A stretch of DNA of 64,000 nt from Kappaphycus alvarezii (GCA_002205965.3 NADL03000451.1:744001-808000), one strand, 5' to 3'; shown: positions 34,411 to 47,475, counted from the first letter of the stretch. Notes: a model not told the origin generated them from the sequence alone. Numbers and translations are program-made.

Positions 34411-34484
34411 GGAAGCAGAGGTGGTCAAGGGGAAGCAGAGGTGGTCAAGAGGAAACAGGTGGTCAATAGGAAGCGGAGGTGATA
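34411..34484 (+). repeat. 20-bp tandem repeat, about four copies
   Basis: GGAAGCAGAGGTGGTCAAGG, a second copy ending in AAGA, an 18-bp shortened copy, then a partial copy GGAAGCGGAGGTGATA. Purine-rich on this strand. Confidence 0.85.
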
Positions 34485-37400
34485 ATAATGGTTTTATATA
34501 TGTCCGAAAGGGATTTTAAGGCGAACTCAGGGCGATTTGTCAGAGTTGATGGCCACAAGGAGATGAGATAATTTATAAATAAACGGAGGTATGTGGCAGG
34601 AGAATATTTGAAATGAAGTCTTTTTGGATTAATGGTGAAAATTGGGTGTTGAAATTGAGCCTGTTTAAAATCGTACAGAGGGAAGTAGAATGTAATGTAT
34701 GGTCTTGGGGTACAGGGAGGAAATTGGAGTAAATAGAGAGATAATTAAGCCAGTAATTTGGGTAGTATTATTCCGGAATATGTGATAGAGACGCATTGAA
34801 GATGTAATAATCTTTAGGTGTGTCGTGTGCAATGGAACTATGTTTGCAATGGTTACTGGACAGAGAAACATAAAAGTAACTTTTCAAGTACAAATGATAC
34901 TAGCAGGGCTGATTATTTTTGAGCAAGTATTTTTATATAGGCCTACTAAAATTCACCCCTATCCAACTGCGTAGTCAGTTAAACATCCTTTACTGGGATT
35001 GGCTAGGACACGGATTGAGTTTATGGATAAAATAAATAGGGATGGTTTGCGGTGATCCAGGGGAGGAACTGAGAACGAATATGAGGAAGGTACTATGGGG
35101 ATGAGGAGCAATTCGTAATGCAAGTGAATAATGACGAAAGATGCTATTCATGGGAAGGAAGAAATCATGGTTAGTGCGAGAAAAGTCCAGGTGGTAGATC
35201 AGTACGGGTGTGAATTGAGATCAAGAAATGGAATTGGTGTATGTAGCAAATGGAAACGTGAATGATTGAATCTGGAGAGAGGTAGAGAGGTTAGATAATG
35301 GTGCATACTAATTGTTGCAAATGGATTGGTGAGTATTTTTTGACAATGAGATAGATTTACACAGATTTACATATTCAGTGACCATAAGTTTACGATTTAA
35401 AGCAGATATTGTATCGAAGCTCACAATATATGAAAAGAGGTGTATAAAAATGTCATGATAATCTCTGTTATGTACGATTAGTTTTATCAAAACCTCAGAT
35501 CAATTCCAAAAAGTAAGATTTACCGTCCCTGACTTCGCAGTCTTGAACGCCCCTCCAATCCTAAAAAAATATTCACTAGATAGAAAGAAGTCTCTTACAC
35601 AATATTCAGTCCAATTTTCACGCCTTTTATCTGTTTGTGCAAATGATTTATCGTATAAATTCATCTATCGTCTGTCTCGGTGTGAACGCGGAGATGAATG
35701 ATTTTTCTCTCTCTATAATCTCTCTTGATTCCAGCAAGATGTTAATAGACTTCTTGTGTAGCTGTAGTATATCAAACGCTTACGAATGGACTAGCTTTTA
35801 AAGTCTTCTGCATAAGCCAACTCTTCATGACTGTTACATTCGTTTGCGAATTTCTGACCGTAATACGCTAATTAAATTACATTTTGATTAAAAAAGCTGC
35901 AGTGCACTATGTTGCGACGTAGTTCTAAAACAAAAGGACCAAAGCGCTTCGAAATTACTCTTTACCTTCCATTAAAGTCATCTAGAAAGAGAAATTCCGC
36001 AAAAGTTCGCATGGTTTCAGAGGAAAGAGAATAGAGAACACAATACTTTGCGAAAAAGAATTAAAAATCGTTAAAGAAACATGAATCAGTTTTCTCTTCC
36101 GATAAAATCATTTTTAGATTTACAATTCACTTGATAATAGTATTATCGTACAGGCCTTCCAGATTCTTCCGCCCCTCTTTTCCCTTGAATTATACTTACT
36201 GCAGAATCGAAACATTTCTTACTATTGCCTTCCTCACGGCTTTCTTTAACTACGAATTTCGCAATGATTCTAGACAAGTCATTCAATCTATTAATATTCA
36301 AACGATATATGTCTGCATTTTCTTGACTATAATGTTCTCCTTACCATGAAAATGAATGAAAATGTTCCGACCTCTAATATCTCCACGTGGCTCAATCGCT
36401 TCCCGATGCACCTGCGGCGAAACCATGAACTCCATTCCTTTTTCAATGTGAGTCTTTCTTGAAAGAAAAATACTGCTAGCGGTAGCAGATGTCAAGTTTA
36501 TCGGCTGAATTGAGTCAGGATACTACACTTCTGCCGAGGCTTTCCTAGTGAGTTTCAGAAATAATCTGTTCTTCCTGGTGGTAACAGCTCCTGACACAGC
36601 CACCTCATCTTGACGTTCTCCAAGGTTCCTAGAGAATGTTTACTTACCATTTTCAAGGAATTAAGTTGTGTTCGCATCAAATTTATGCCACAACGCATCT
36701 AAATCATTAAACGTTAGACTAAACGCTTCTTTGAAGACGGTGAGAGCGCTTCCGTTTAAGCTACTGTTGAACCACTTAAGAATGCTAGCTCTATCGTCTT
36801 TCGTGTTTGGAATGGCAATTTCTCTTCATCTGATCGGTTTCATGGACCACAATTCAATCTTGAAGAGCGAACAGATGTAAAATTGAAAGTTTGATTCTTT
36901 ACGGACGTGAACTGATTAGTCTAGGACTGGAAGAATCACGGTAAGGTCGTATTACCCGTAACCAAATGCTACTGGATATCACAAGAGCTGCAGTTTATGT
37001 TAACTGAGTTCAACGTGATACTGATTTAACGGAAAACGCCGAGGAGATTCTCAAGTTCTTCGGATTTAGGGATTAACTTCCCATGAGAAGGATCTTTAGT
37101 CATCGCTTGCCTTTAATATTTTTCTCGCTAACTATATTCCGCTTCCACAGTATAAAAATTGTCCATTATCAGAACAAACCAATTAAAACTATTCAGAAAC
37201 CAAAAATTGAAACATAATATAACATATGCATATCTTTGAATTCCCACATTACCCAAACGCTCGTTCTGCTTTCGCCTGCTTTATACACGTCCCCAACTAT
37301 TTCAGGGAGAATAATCTCCCCGTATTATCTGTAAAATCTCTTCTCTTGACTGGCTTGGCAAACTAATCATCAAATTTGCAATGGGGAGAGATTTTGCGCT

Positions 37401-39454
37401 TGATCAATCAGCTGAATTTAAACTTAGTAGCATTGAATTGGTCTCAGAAGTGACATGCGACAGTTTTGACTTGGATGATGGGAGAGAATATGGCAGTACG
37501 CTACGTTTTAACATATAGATCATCGGAAGTGATCTGGTGGTCGCGTATTTGGCATTTCAAATGGGAACTTTATGTACGAATCAGCATATAGATACTATTT
37601 ATGTTCTTCGAAATATATATTCTTTCGGAATAGAGAAATGTCGACTAAATTGGTCGGAAACACCCATTCCGAGGTAGCTACTTGGTTATTTGATCAAAAT
37701 TTCGGTCGTGCAAAAAGATAACAGGATTCTTCTGAATACCATCTGAAAATTAAAGGGCAATTAATGAGATTTATATCATACGTACATCGATTGCAGCCAT
37801 AATAGGAGAGAAGATCCAACGAAAACTGGGCGAGAAATTATTTGAAACGGAAGCTATATCGACTGGAATTAATAAATGATTTAAAGATACTCTACGTATT
37901 TGCAGCAGAGGGAAAGAACGCAAACAATTGCACATGTGATGACTACTTTACTGTCTCAGCCTTAATTCAAGCGATTAAGGAGAGGATTAAAATTGACTTT
38001 CTGAGATGTTACAGCTTCGGCTTAAGAGATTGAGTACCTGATATCAACATAAGATCGGTAATGCTCACGATTTTTTCTCGCGATTTGCGATCATAGATTC
38101 GTCCCATTTTTACTTTACCTTATTCCAGTGCATTGCCAATTATTTCTCACAGCTCCCCTCGTTTCGCAATCGTATCGCTCGTTACAATGTTCCGCTTCTC
38201 TTTGTGATATATATTATCCTTTGTTTAGCTTCTTGGGAGGCCTCAAGTTTTCATTCTTTTCCGCGTCCGAGCAATTCGAATGGATCAGTACGAGGAATAC
38301 CGCTGATAAATAGCTTCTGGTATTACAAAAAATTTGGTCAAGCCAGGGAAAAATTGTTTGAGTACTCGGGGAATGCATGTTCCTTGGATCACACAATTTT
38401 TGAACGATCCAACTACCGTACTTCTTGAAAAATCTTTGTGGTACAAATCTAATTCAGCAAGAAAGAGAATAAAGTTTATGCGATCGTCTTGAGGATGCGA
38501 ATAGATAGATTGCCACCCCCTGTTCTCTAAAAACCGAGTCAATGAAACTAAGAAATTTTCGACTCAACATTATTTGGATTGCTCTTGAAAAGGATTTGTT
38601 CACAACTTACGATATTTAATAATAAATATTTGGCTAGTATGTTCTTCGGATATATTTCTTGTGCTCCGAGTTCCCATACCGGGAGATGCTTGAAAAGTGG
38701 TTTCTAAGTAGTCAAAAAAACTACATTTTATTAACCAATGACCTTAAATGCTCGATTACCATTGAAGAGGCCATATGTATCAAAAAAAGCCTTCAAATCA
38801 ACGTAAAAAAATTCGTATCTTCGTTTCTTTATGCCATATTGATTGTATCATGAAAATGAGTCTCAAAATCAGACGGTAGGGGAATAAACCACAAAGTAAT
38901 AACATCATCACATTTTTTGCCCCGCAATGTCTACAGAGCGGCCTCAAAGGCAAGAATTTTTGGATGATAGTGTGTGATCTTGTTAGCACCTTGACTTTGA
39001 AGCCACTTTGCATGTAAAAGCTTTGTAAATATCAACGGTTGAGGCCAGCTTATAGAAAACTCAAACAAAGTACGCCGCAAAGGTTACAAACGGGTAAAAA
39101 AGCTACTTGGCTTAATGCATGACGAAAGAACAATAGCTGAGCTAATTCTTTTAGTAGTTGTTTCCGGTTACAAACAGTTTGCAAGAAGACATGTATGAAG
39201 ATCAACAGGTAGCTCATATGGCACCTCTGACGCATTACTAACATCAGAGTTGCTGTCTTCCCTCATTAATTCTTCGTAATACCGTTTATTTGACAATTTG
39301 GAACTGCCAAGAATGCAATTTTTCGATAAAAATACAGATATGTTCTCAGCTCCATCTTTAAAGAAATCATTGTTAGAATAGAAACACTCAAAAAAGAAAT
39401 CTGAACCAAAATGAATAAACGTACCTTCCTCCGCCTCTCCAACAAATTCTTACC

Positions 39455-39742
39455 TCATCCGGTGGTAATATGATCGAAAGTCGTGGAGACTATGATGTTT
39501 GAATAGTGGAATAAGCCATACACCACCTTTGGCTTCTTTAAGCCACTGATTTGCCCAGTCTCGAAAAGCCTTCTCAGCTGAGCCATTGCTTCAGAATTTT
39601 TTGAAAGCTTCTCAGCTTTCGTCATTTTCTTAGACTTGAAAAGGGCTCTCCGGGTGTCGATACTAAAACCTAGGCACAGACGACACATGCAATTTGTTCT
39701 GCATATGACGCCTACCGTATCCATGATTTTTTTATGGTTCAC
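39455..39742 (-). CDS. Unrecognised 95-codon ORF beside a DDE transposase relic
   Basis: The only clean, protein-like ORF in this part of the AT-rich block. It contains CRTNCMCRLCLGF (Cys-rich), a Lys-rich stretch KSKKMTKAEKLSKNSEA, and QLRRLFETGQISGLKKPKVV. It lies divergently from the DDE transposase relic about 0.6 kb away, so it may be that element's second gene. Function unknown, and it may be decayed. Confidence 0.3.
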   Translation of the reverse strand: MNHKKIMDTVGVICRTNCMCRLCLGFSIDTRRALFKSKKMTKAEKLSKNSEAMAQLRRLFETGQISGLKKPKVVYGLFHYSNIIVSTTFDHITTG

Positions 39743-40339
39743 AAGTTTTTATTTCTGATTATTTCCAAAAATGTATGATATACCTGAAAAAGTCATATAT
39801 ATTTACTGCATATGTATGATATATGTTTTTACGGCACACTGAAAACATTCAAAGTGCCCAGCCTGCATATACCTTTCGGTTTACCTGAACTTCGCGCGAA
39901 TATCTGTTCTTGACAGAATGTCCTATAGTATGAATGAGCGGAAATATCCTGATGTCCTACAGCGTCTTCTTACGTATTGAAGCAAAGAAGAGAATGTATG
40001 AAAATTTTACAGATATTTGATATTTGCAACGCTTGTAACTCTGAGTGGATCCCTCAAAAACATATAAATTAATTCTATCTTAACCAAAGTGATTTATTTA
40101 GCAGATATATGCATGATCTGATAAGAATGTCTTTACTTGGCCTGGGATAGAGCCACATTTCTAAACCGTAAACGTTTAAAATTCCAAAAAAGTATATGTT
40201 TTAATATATATGCCATACATATGCTATACACGTATGAAACGAGTGTGGTACTCAAATTTTAATAAAATAATTATGTAACTGTGTTTTAATTCATTTAGAG
40301 GCCCAAAACGAAATAAAAATATTACTCCAGTACGGCCAC

Positions 40340-41290
40340 ATGGACCAAGATAGGGTAAGCGCTTTATACGCAACCACAACGATCATAACTTTGCCAGTAA
40401 TATCAGAAAGAAACATACTCAAGGCAAGAAATGATTTTCTTGGCGGCACCTCCGGTATTAGCTCGTCTGTAATGGTGAGCCGCTCTCGCGGCGCCCTCGG
40501 ATTGAGCCCCCAATTGGTAGTTACCGTCTTGAACATGATGTTAACACGACCCCCGCAATACGGAGGTGCGTCACATCCTTTGTTCTTTTTTCTTTTTAAA
40601 AACATTCAAATGAGCACATTAACGCCTGTATGGCTGGTGTAGACGAGAAGACCTTTCGAAATTGGTGTTGGAGAATTTTTAAGCACATCGAGTCGTTATA
40701 TATAGTACGTATGACCTATTTGAGTGTACTGTGTACTGTTCTTTTTCGTTTATCGACCAAATTGGGTGTACTGTGCTTAGAGACTGGATGGAAGGGAGAC
40801 CTCTGTATACAAGATGACTGTTGACGGAACATACTTTACGATAAATGAGACTACTCCTTTTAGTCCTAGGTGGTACAGTCATAATTTCAGGAACGCATAT
40901 TTGCGATATAAGGTAGGAATTACTGTGAACGGAGGGAACATTTTTTGGGCATATGGGCCATTTCCGTGCGGTCCCTTCATTGATTTGAGAATATTTCGTT
41001 TAAATTTGAGGAAGATGCTTTTGTCTAACGAAAAAATGATCGCTGATCAGTATTGTTGTGATTAAAATGTAGCGAGTACAATACAACGGACGGTTTAGTT
41101 GATTTTAAGTTCATTCGAGCTGTCTATGAGGCTACAAACAAGCGCTTGAAACAGTTTACTCTACTAGGAAGTAGGTTCGGGTACAAAATAGGTTGGCACA
41201 AGGATTGCTTCTTCGCTGTGTTGACTTTGGTGCAGCTCGCAACTCGGGGCGGATAAAGAGTTTTCTTCAATGAGTATTTTTCTTAAATTT
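40340..41290 (+). pseudogene. DDE transposase (PIF/Harbinger or IS5-like type), frameshifted
   Basis: Plus-strand frames give an N-terminal part (VVTVLNMMLTRPPQYGG), then AGVDEKTFRNWCWRIFKHI. The catalytic core follows with TVDGTYFTINETTPFSP (first Asp near 40820), WYSHNFRNAYLRYKVGI and GNIFWAYGPFPCGPFIDLRI (second Asp in FIDLRI near 40984). It ends with AVYEATNKRLKQFTLLGSRF (candidate Glu near 41135) and KDCFFAVLTLVQL. The residue pattern matches DDE transposases of algal genomes in the DDE_Tnp_4 group. At least three frame changes make it non-functional. It is the best-preserved coding relic inside the AT-rich block. Confidence 0.7.
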
Positions 41291-44200
41291 TTCGGGATAT
41301 TCGTAGATTCCCGCATCTCACCGGGTGGGATACGCCGTGATACGAGTATGTTTGTATATATGTATTGCTGGGGTCTCTACTTCTGACTATGCCGTGCTCA
41401 CCTTTTTATGACTTATTCATCTACATAGTCATTCACTAACTTCTTGATCGTAAAATTACGACGTATCGATGAGAAATATATTCAGTAGTAGTTACGAATT
41501 CGTTGTAGTTAACATTTAACACTTGCGTCACGGTCTAAAACAATTGGTAGATAATTAATTGCATTATTCCTACACTTAAAGATGCGAGAAAACCCGAAAA
41601 TTAATTAATTACGGAGAAATCCGTGGCGCTTGAACGTTTAATGTGAAGACCAAATGCGTAATTTTCCAACAATTTTCTCATGCCCTACTAAATTTTAATA
41701 GTATAGGCCAAAATATTACAGTTAAAAGTTACAATGAGTATTTACTCCAATAGAAATTTCGGCGACCGTATTTGTAGAAATAAATTTCTTAATTTAACAT
41801 TATTTCGGAAATTTATCAATAAAAAATTTACGCCACCGTTATAATTCGTAACTATTAGCATTTTTGGAGTATCTGGAGCAGTACTTAAGGCTATTTTAAC
41901 TTTTTTGTAACACGGTAGGTTCTTGATCATCTTTTCTATCTCCCTAAACATTGAAACATCAAATTTTGTGTTGTAATTGTCCGAAGAGCTCAATTTGTAG
42001 CAATACCAATAACAGAAGTACATCTCTATGTATGAGTTCGTGATAAAGTGCCGCTTTGAGGGAGGGTAGTGTCACTTTGCGTCGACCGGGCAGGTTGAAG
42101 ATGAGTTAGGTAAACAGAGGCACAAAATTTCTTTTGAACTCTTCACGTTTGAAATAAAACTGAGAGTTGGCGTTCGAATCATAAAAGAAATATCTTCGGG
42201 TATCATTTCCAATTTTCATTCATTAAAAAGTTCATAGAGTTTCGCTGTTCTTCAGCGATCAGTTCTTGAATTGGAGAGGATTTGATTCCATATGCGATCG
42301 TATCTCCTCTTCTTAAAATTTGAGGGAGATTACTGTGCGGAGTCTAGCAATTATCACGGGTTCTTGAATGCATAATTTTCATTATTTGTGTTTATAAGCC
42401 ATCTTGAGATGCGAAAAAAGTGTCGTAAAGCCTTCGAATAATTCAAATAATCACAATAATTGTGCATTCCTTCTGTGAAGTAGCAAATTTATCTGTCCTT
42501 GTAGCCTTATTCTCCCAGATTGGCTCCAGTATCGGAAACTATGCAATCTACATGACACTGGTACCCCCGTCGTTTTTCCTGATGCGAAAGTTTCTTCAGT
42601 TTACCAAGAAAGTTTTTAGTTATTTTTGGCCTTTCTATGCTTGAGTTTTATAATAGTTTCCCCTTATCTCTACCTAGACTTTTGTTTCTTTCTATACATA
42701 TTAAAAGCTCAACCTTTGACACTTTAAGCCTTCCCAGGCCGTTCAAATTATAGCAGAATAGATCATAACATTGGAAAAGTCTTCTTTGCTTCAAATAGCT
42801 CAATTTCACACGTTGAGAGCTTACTGAATTCAGAAAGAAAAGAATAAAAAGCTTATCAAAGTAGATTCCCTTCTTGTAAATCAAAGTGCCAACTAATAAA
42901 AATCTGAACGTCTTATATTGTCACAGTCCCTTTATTTTAGTACATAAGTCTCCAATAGTCTCATTCTTACAGCATGTAAAGTTTCTTTTTCGAGATGCAT
43001 TTAAATATTCGAAAAAAATGATGAAGTTCCAAAAGGATATCTTTTTCTTGATTCTAAAGTCTTGAAATACCCATTTGATGATTCGGCACCGAACGGTCCA
43101 GTCTTTCATACGGGAAGAAATTGATCGGAACATTCGATATACGCTTTCACCTTGCGTCACGTTTGAATAGTTTCAGATGCTATTTTGGGATTCGGAACAT
43201 TTAACTGAGAGCTTCGTTTTTCTCTTCCTTTTTACTACAATTTGCGTTGATCATAAATTTAAATTTACCTATGGGAACCTGTTAGAAAATGAGGAAACTG
43301 ATGGTTACAAAGCAATGCTCATAAAGCGATTGATGATATTTTTCTCTTCAATAACACTGAAATGCGGCAAAAGGCTCCTTATTGGCGATAAAAGTTGTTT
43401 CGATTCACAAACGATGATTTATATGACGATTTGACTATATAATTGTCCTCTAGTTTGTAATGTTAGGTTTTAATCTGTTGTATGATAGAAATTAGAGAAG
43501 AAAAGGATCAAGAGAGCCGTTTAATCCAGAGATACAGACTGTAATGACAATATCAATAGTATTAGATCAGCAGCACTAATCTACTTTGAAAAAAAGGGTG
43601 ATTTAGCCAAACAAAACCTTTACTATACTTATCATATGTAGAACCTGGAGCCTGGGGTACTATTAGTGCGTTATTAACATAGAAAATAAATATTTAGGAC
43701 AATATGATATGAGGACTAGTAAAATAAAAATGGGAAAGAACGAAGTGTAAAACTTGCTACATAGGCGAAGTTGTCTTGGAAAAGATCGTTACAAAAAAAA
43801 AGCCAGCTGTCAGAGACGGGATCAACATAAGGATAGTTGTTAAGTATGGGGCTCCTTTGGACAGAGAGGTTTCAATAGCAGAGGGGTAGTTTTGACCTAT
43901 CTCCAACTGTGCAGTGACAGAATTCAATGCCAACCGGAAAATAAATTTCTTCTATGCTATAGAAGAGTTAGGTAGGCATTTGGCCTAGAGAAAGGCAGTC
44001 ACCTGCAAAAATATCAGTTCCAATTTACGTATTCAGCAGTCCGGCTTCTGTCCCTTTAGATGCGAGTCAAATACCAAGTCCTTTAGTGTTTCGACGCCAA
44101 AAATATTTTCTTACTGCGCTGCACTTCTTGTTAGCATCGCGCTGACAAATTTGAAAACAATACCCAGGAAAGATCACAGAAATCAGACCTTCAGTAGCGT

Positions 44201-44750
44201 TAAAGAGTAAAAGTCAAATAACCTTCAGCTTCCAGAGTTGAAATTGAAGTAAGGTATTTTCCTCTTTCAATTCTTCCTCTCTGACCCGGCCTTGTTATCG
44301 CTTCGTTCCATGGGCAGCTTATCTTGACCTTGCCCCTTGTTATTTACCTCTAATTCCCTCTGCGAATAACTTAGCTTCACCTCGAATTATTTAATGGTGT
44401 ATAACTGCGGTGATGATGAGCTGGAATCCGATTCCGGATGCCCGGTTGACCACCCCGGTTGTGGTCTTTTGTTTTTCTGAATCGATCAGGATTCTCGAGT
44501 AGCAACTCGACGCCAGCAGTCAGAGCGCGGAATGTTATGCTTGTTGTCATCTCGGGTAATTTGATGTAAACTTTTCATTTCATTCAGTAGATACTGAATG
44601 CAGTAAACTTTCTCCCTACTAAATTATGTAGTCTCGAGTGTAGAATTGTTAATGTAAGTATGATGGTTCCAGCAAGGTTCTCCAAGAACCAACACTGTCA
44701 TGTAATTGGCTGAAACGGCTTTCGCCAACGCACACCGCTTCTGCCATGTC
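41291..44750. other. AT-rich block, no gene recognised
   Basis: Only short ORFs (up to 93 codons) of AT-driven composition. From about 44.2 kb the GC content rises into the gene island. Confidence 0.55.
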
Positions 44751-44792
44751 CTGTGGTATCTTGCAGTCTCCTTGTCCACAGCACCGTAATAA

Positions 44793-44990
44793 ACAGTACA
44801 GTATTGTACCTATTGTCGAGAGACTGTACTGTACACCACAGTCCGGTGCTCCACTTGGCTGTCAACAGCCTCCCTACAGTCTGTACTGTAATTCAAAGAA
44901 AAACGTACAGTACAGAATCTAGAAAAAAAGAAGAAACTCAGAAGCTGCAACGGCAAGGATGTACAGTACAGTATAGTACTGTACTGTACC
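44793..44990. promoter_or_regulatory. Palindromic-motif cluster upstream of CIAPIN1
   Basis: It contains ACAGTACAGTATTGTAC, GACTGTACTGTACACC, CTGTACTGTA and CGTACAGTACAG. It ends with a 13-bp perfect inverted repeat with a 3-base spacer, GTACAGTACAGTA..TACTGTACTGTAC, at 44961-44989. It lies 275-470 bp before the CIAPIN1 start. Confidence 0.5.
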
Positions 44991-45263
44991 GAAGTGTAAA
45001 GTTTCCAAGGCCCATCTAGATCATTTCCAGCACACTTTCAAGCGGCTACTTCGAATCCCTGACAGGTTACATGAAACTGGCACTCACGGTACATAGTGGC
45101 TTTTGCATGCTGTACACGTACAGTCCCGCTGCTGCAGTAGGGCATATGTACATTTGGGCAGTTCCTCCGTTCCGCAATCACGGTTTTCCAATCCACCGCC
45201 GTCAAACCTGTCCACCTTCAGCAACCTAATAACTACCAGCAGCCTCTCACAACGTCATCAAAC

Positions 45264-45884
45264 ATGGTATCGCTTCCATCCGACTCTGCCTCCCTCGCCA
45301 AGTTTGCGAGCTCTTCTTCCCCGGGTAGCAAGATTTCCGTGGACATCGTATCACCTGATACCTTTTCTACTCTCCGAACCCGTCTCATTCTCTGTGGCTT
45401 CGTCAAAATATCTCAAACCTCTCCCACCAAAATTGAAGCCTCGCTTCCTTCTCACCGTCTCGGAGCCTCTGTGTCTCTAAAGGCTTCTCCTACACCTATC
45501 GATGCCGCTGCGCAATGGGCTGCCGCATTGGCCTCCGATGCTCCTGACGTCGCTCGTGTCAGTGACGCCTCTTTATTCCAGGGAGATGCAATTGCAGATG
45601 GTGAGGATCGCAAGGCGGCGACTGGAGGAAAGAGAAAGCCTTGCAAGGACTGCAACTGCGGCCTAAAGGAAGAGTATGAGAAAGAGGACGAGATCGAAAC
45701 AGAGAAGCCGAAGGCCAGCAACGAGAAACCCGCGATCCAGGCGGAGGCTAAGAGCAGCAACTGTGGCAATTGCGCTTTGGGGGACGCCTTTCGCTGTGCC
45801 GCGTGCCCGTACTTGGGTCTCCCTCCGTTCAAAGATGGGGAGAAGGTGGCTATTCCAAACATGCTGATGACATCTGACATTTAA
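45264..45884 (+). CDS. DRE2: Anamorsin/CIAPIN1 (Dre2), cytosolic Fe-S cluster assembly factor
   Basis: Dre2 takes electrons from the diflavin reductase Tah18 for an early step of cytosolic iron-sulfur protein assembly. The 206-codon ORF is intact. The C-terminus is diagnostic: [15 protein letters not shown] (CxxCxC of the first cluster motif, about residues 125-140) and [20 protein letters not shown] (residues about 166-185, a CxxC-x7-CxxC twin motif for the second cluster), followed by PPFKDGEKV. The protein is short, against about 300 residues in human and yeast. The N-terminal methyltransferase-like domain is reduced to a segment around [15 protein letters not shown]. The first Cys normally found 8-12 residues before CxxCxC is absent. 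Start chosen at the first ATG of the frame. Confidence 0.9.
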   Translation: MVSLPSDSASLAKFASSSSPGSKISVDIVSPDTFSTLRTRLILCGFVKISQTSPTKIEASLPSHRLGASVSLKASPTPIDAAAQWAAALASDAPDVARVSDASLFQGDAIADGEDRKAATGGKRKPCKDCNCGLKEEYEKEDEIETEKPKASNEKPAIQAEAKSSNCGNCALGDAFRCAACPYLGLPPFKDGEKVAIPNMLMTSDI

Positions 45885-46053
45885 GCGTGTAGAACCACAT
45901 TGTGAGGTCGTCTGATGTGTTGCGATGGAAATGACACCCGTGTTGCTGTTAAACGTGCATAATCATTCTCGTTGAAGTTTTTACTATCGAGCTGCACCGT
46001 ATGCAACGACCCAGCAGTATGTTCGCCAAAACCTCCATTAACAGCCGAATTAC
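45885..46053. other. Tail-to-tail gap between CIAPIN1 and HDHD5
   Basis: About 170 bp between two convergent genes. No TACTGTAC motif is present here. Confidence 0.6.
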
Positions 46054-47137
46054 TTACGCACGGCGCTCCAACTGTTGCTCTCCGTTCGCCTCAACCACGG
46101 CCAACCTAACAGCATCGTAAACATTCTCACAAACAATTTGAGCTGGATCTTGCGTATCATTGCCCTCCCCCTTAAAATTACCTGTCTTGACCAAGACAGA
46201 AACCCAGCCTCCTCCTCTCTGGTTAGCCCCCCTCACATCGGACTTGGGATTATCGCCCACCATATAGACGGGTCCAATCTCCCCAACCCCTAACCTTTCT
46301 GCTTCTTTCCGTAACACCTCTTCCGCAATGTCAAAATTGGCGTCATTCGGTTTACCCCATTGCACGCAGCTCAGCTTCCTGCCCGTCACTTTCTCAAAAC
46401 GGCCTCTAACGCGACGCGAAACGTACCGCCCGCCAGTCGTGGAGTACCGTAGTCACTCGGAAACAATACATCCGGATTCGAAAAATACAAATCTACAACC
46501 TGTTCTAAATGCCTCACCCTGGCGGCGCCACCATCCGACGCCAAAATATCGACCAGCAACTGAATATCACGCCCCCAGTCACGGCTATCCGCCATCACAA
46601 AGACGGCCGATACCGGCAAGCTGGCCAAGTGCTGCTCCTCGGTTGTGGTGGGATCCAAGTGATCCATAGCTGTAAAGGGCGTGGCATTCGGAGATGCCCT
46701 TGCAAGTCGCTCTGCTGCAAGCACGCGATGAAATCCGTAGTGACGCGCGGCATCTGCGGTTGAAGGCGGGCCGACTGTTATAACGGTACCGGGATGGGCA
46801 TTGTATTTCGGGGCGAGGGACCGCATCGGGGTGTGAGCGAGGACGATTTGGTGGGGTTGGATGGGGAGATCAAAGAGTGAGGAGAGGAGCTGAGCGCGAT
46901 AGCCTCGGTATGACCGCCGCCATTTGTGATAAAGGTGATTGGATAGCGCCATTGAAGACGGGAGGGGTCGAAAAGGTAATCGAGGGCGGCCCGGGCGGGT
47001 GGGAGTGGGGTGCGGCCGTGGAGAAGGACGCCGTCTATGTCAAAGGCGAACGAAGGGACCGGGGCGGATTGAGTTGAAAATCGGCGGAACAGATGGCAGG
47101 GCGGAGAGCGCAGAGAATGGAGAAGGCGGGCTTGCAT
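46054..47137 (-). pseudogene. HDHD5/CECR5-type HAD hydrolase, probably mitochondrial (two frameshifts)
   Basis: The N-terminus (RLLHSLRSPPCHLFRRFSTQ) is basic, amphipathic and free of acidic residues, as in a mitochondrial presequence. HAD motif I is FAFDIDGVLLHG (nucleophile and acid DxD), motif II ITFITNGGG, then IVLAHTPM. The C-terminal Mg site is VYMVGDNPKSDVRGA, with WGKPN before it. This order matches the CECR5/HDHD5 class IIA HAD proteins, whose substrate is unknown. Two single-base breaks, at about 46901 (GCT-TAT missing a T) and about 46396 (a T missing from a TTTT run), split the frame. Restoring one base at each reconnects conserved sequence, so assembly error is likely. It converges on CIAPIN1. 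Confidence 0.8.
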
Positions 47138-47249
47138 GGAGGAAGCGGTGTGTAGTGAATAACTGGTGATCCAGTGATAAGCAATGCTCTGGCTTTTACA
47201 ACAGCTATTGATGATGTGCAGGTTGTGAAGATAAATGCGAACGATTTGA

Positions 47250-47475
47250 CGAGAAGCTGTACTGTACCGTATAACACTTGACATAATACGGCAGAAGTAT
47301 TGTACAGTAAGGTTACATATTTGGCAGAACCCTTTCCTCAGTGCAGGCATCGAAGCCACCAAAGGTGGTAGTCTATTACTGAAAGCAGACCAGCTGTAAT
47401 TCTCGATAAGTTTACAATAGCGAACAGATTTACTGAACAGTACTGTACGTACGACATTCAAGTACTGTACATTGA
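47250..47475. promoter_or_regulatory. Palindromic-motif cluster upstream of HDHD5
   Basis: CTGTACTGTACCGTA, TGTACAGTAAGG, CAGTACTGTACGTACG and AGTACTGTACA fall within 110-340 bp of the HDHD5 start. Confidence 0.45.

Larger units (their letters stand above)
33830..40250. other. AT-rich, gene-poor block
   Basis: More than 6 kb with only short ORFs, none recognised apart from the weak minus ORF at 39455-39742. A small tandem repeat lies at 34411-34484. The GC content is clearly below that of the gene islands. Confidence 0.55.

Noticed and set aside
34411-34484. CRISPR-like array
   Set aside because: Units are directly adjacent without unique spacers; it is a plain 20-bp tandem repeat in eukaryotic DNA.
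45452-45880. 142-codon minus-strand ORF
   Set aside because: Antisense shadow of the Cys motifs of CIAPIN1.
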